A stretch of DNA of 15,503 nt from assembly GCA_036961445.1 (NCBI GenBank), contig JBALVO010000087.1:1-15503 (forward strand), given 5' to 3'. The position numbers and the translations under genes are program-made. Each line of letters begins with the position of its first letter. Position 1 is the stretch's first letter. Source of the DNA: JBALVO01 sp036961445. GTDB taxonomy: Bacteria; Pseudomonadota; Gammaproteobacteria; Pseudomonadales; Halieaceae. The notes under the pieces were generated by a model. It did not search any database and was not told the origin of the DNA. It was given only the letters and a program-made list of their open reading frames with translations. This document shows, piece by piece, positions 14,521-15,503 of this stretch.

Positions 14521-14568
14521 TCACCGCAGGTTTACGGCTTTGAAACTAAAGTTGGGGTGGGGAGATGA
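14380..14568 (+). pseudogene. Internally deleted copy of the barrel gene
   Basis: The first 47 or so residues, including an intact signal peptide (MNYKASLLAIT to AAFAA), copy the protein at 43-870. The sequence then skips to SPQVYGFET, near residue 211 of that protein. The deletion is 489 bp, in frame, at GGAC present on both sides in the intact copy (183-186 and 672-675). After 14548 the homology stops, and five codons of foreign sequence lead to TGA at 14566-14568. That stop overlaps the ATG of the next gene (ATGA). The rest of this copy resumes at 15483. It cannot form a barrel, but the 62-codon frame keeps its ribosome binding site and may couple translation to the gene after it. Confidence 0.88.
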
Positions 14569-15455
14569 AAAAACAAATTTCAATAAGTGTATTGGCAGCT
14601 GCAATTTCATTGGGCGCTATGGCAAGTGAAGAACCTGCGGCTACACTTTCTGGGCCTGGAACTGAGGACCATGAGGCGCATGCGTCCAGCAACCCTCCTG
14701 AGGGCCATGGATCTGATGCGCACCATGAATCGCTTGCGTCTAAAGCGACTAACCCAATAGGCGATATGATTCAGGTACAAAATCAATTTCAATATAGTGG
14801 CAACGTTTATGATATGGATGGCCACACAAGCGTTGGGATCATTCAGCCTGTAATACCGGTGGATCTCCCTTTTAAGTTCATGCCTAAAATGATTACAAGA
14901 ACAACAGTCCCCTATATCAGGTCACCTGATTTGCCAGGTGTTGGTACGCAGAGTGGTATTGGCGATACAGTTTCTCTCTTCTTTGGTTTGCCTGAGCTTG
15001 GCCTTAAAGGTCAGATGCTTGGTATTGGGCCAGCCCTAAGCATGCCTACAGCCACAGAGGATGAGCTTGGTAGTGAGCAGTGGTCTGCGGGTCCTGCAGT
15101 GGTTTATGTGAATATGAAAACCAAAGGGCAAATGTCTGGTGTTATGTTCTATGGTCTTTGGAATTTTGCTGGGGAGGATGATCGAGAAAATGTAGCTCAG
15201 CTTAATATTCAACCTATTTTCAATAAGTTCTTACCCGGCGGTTGGTACGTTGGCTTGCAGGACGTTCCGTGGACATATAATGACACGACTGATAAATGGA
15301 CTTTACCTATTGGCCCTAGAGTTGGGAAGGTCGTTCATTTTGGAAAGCAGGCTGCCAATATTTTTGGTGCGGCATACTATAACCCGGTAGATGATAACCC
15401 TGGTGTGCCTGAGTGGACGCTTAAAGTAAGTTTTAGTCTTTTGTTCCCCAAGTAG
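14565..15455 (+). CDS. Outer-membrane beta-barrel protein with His-rich linker (paralogue of first gene)
   Basis: A 296-residue protein with signal peptide MKKQISISVLAAAISLGAMAS, then a His- and Glu-rich linker (about 28-58, with DHEAH, GHGSDAHHE), then the same barrel family as 43-870: ATNPIGDMIQ, GIGPALSMPTATEDELGSEQWSAGPAVVY, GGWYVGLQDVPWTY, KWTLPIGPRVGKVV, YYNPVDDNPGVPEWTLKVSFSLLFPK. Likely an outer-membrane channel; the linker could bind metal ions. The coding sequence is visibly more AT-rich than the operon genes, suggesting a different origin. The purine-rich GGGGTGGGGAG runs directly into the ATG, and the start overlaps the preceding stop as ATGA, which suggests translational coupling. 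The gene lies inside the interrupted barrel copy (14380-14548 and 15483 onward). Substrate unknown. Confidence 0.82.
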   Translation: MKKQISISVLAAAISLGAMASEEPAATLSGPGTEDHEAHASSNPPEGHGSDAHHESLASKATNPIGDMIQVQNQFQYSGNVYDMDGHTSVGIIQPVIPVDLPFKFMPKMITRTTVPYIRSPDLPGVGTQSGIGDTVSLFFGLPELGLKGQMLGIGPALSMPTATEDELGSEQWSAGPAVVYVNMKTKGQMSGVMFYGLWNFAGEDDRENVAQLNIQPIFNKFLPGGWYVGLQDVPWTYNDTTDKWTLPIGPRVGKVVHFGKQAANIFGAAYYNPVDDNPGVPEWTLKVSFSLLFPK

Positions 15456-15482
15456 TATTGGGGCCTGAAACATAAGAATTGA

Positions 15483-15503
15483 GCGAATGGACGCTGAACC
15501 TTG
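15483..15503 (+). pseudogene. Resumed 3' part of interrupted barrel copy
   Basis: These last 21 bases match 704-724 of the first barrel gene with one substitution, and so continue directly from 14548 (which matches 703). The copy is thus split by 934 bp. It runs off the window. Confidence 0.85.

Overview
The window comes from a Gram-negative bacterium. Four reading frames or gene copies for outer-membrane barrel proteins carry Sec signal peptides, and most genes have clear Shine-Dalgarno sites. Gene content (two-subunit aconitase X, an AraC-type regulator with a large N-terminal domain, OprB-type and MetA-pathway-like channels) suggests a proteobacterium, most likely a gammaproteobacterium. 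That placement is inference only.

Layout. The left end (1-2348, + strand) holds a beta-barrel outer-membrane protein and an OprB-like porin. A decayed zone follows (2349-3130) with a tRNA 3'-end-like fragment and a collapsed amidohydrolase. From 12742 down to 3166 runs one long, almost gapless minus-strand gene train: 2-oxo-acid decarboxylase, SDR oxidoreductase, truncated FAH-family fragment, cupin A, cupin B, full-length FAH-family enzyme, secreted SMP-30/strictosidine-synthase-like propeller, aconitase X large subunit, aconitase X small subunit, AspT-family exchanger. An AraC-family regulator (12971-14014, minus) lies upstream. The right end (14015-15503) holds an inverted-repeat element, then a second broken copy of the first barrel gene with a complete, diverged paralogue lodged inside it.

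How the genes may work together (inference). A lactone or ester-like substrate enters through the outer-membrane channels. The exported propeller enzyme would open it in the periplasm, and the AspT-type exchanger would import the resulting carboxylate. Aconitase X would dehydrate a hydroxy acid, the FAH-family enzyme would act on the 2-oxo or enol product, the decarboxylase would convert a 2-oxo acid to an aldehyde, and the SDR would adjust its redox state. The two small cupins have unknown roles. I do not recognise this combination as a named pathway; it is the best candidate here for an undescribed system.

The window also shows much local rearrangement. About 185 bp at its left edge are repeated in direct orientation at 14338, so the cluster is bracketed by direct repeats. 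Cupin B sits between 35-bp perfect repeats. An FAH N-terminal fragment duplicates the start of the full gene, and both share a strong hairpin whose stem keeps pairing despite sequence change. The second barrel copy carries an in-frame deletion and a gene-sized insertion.
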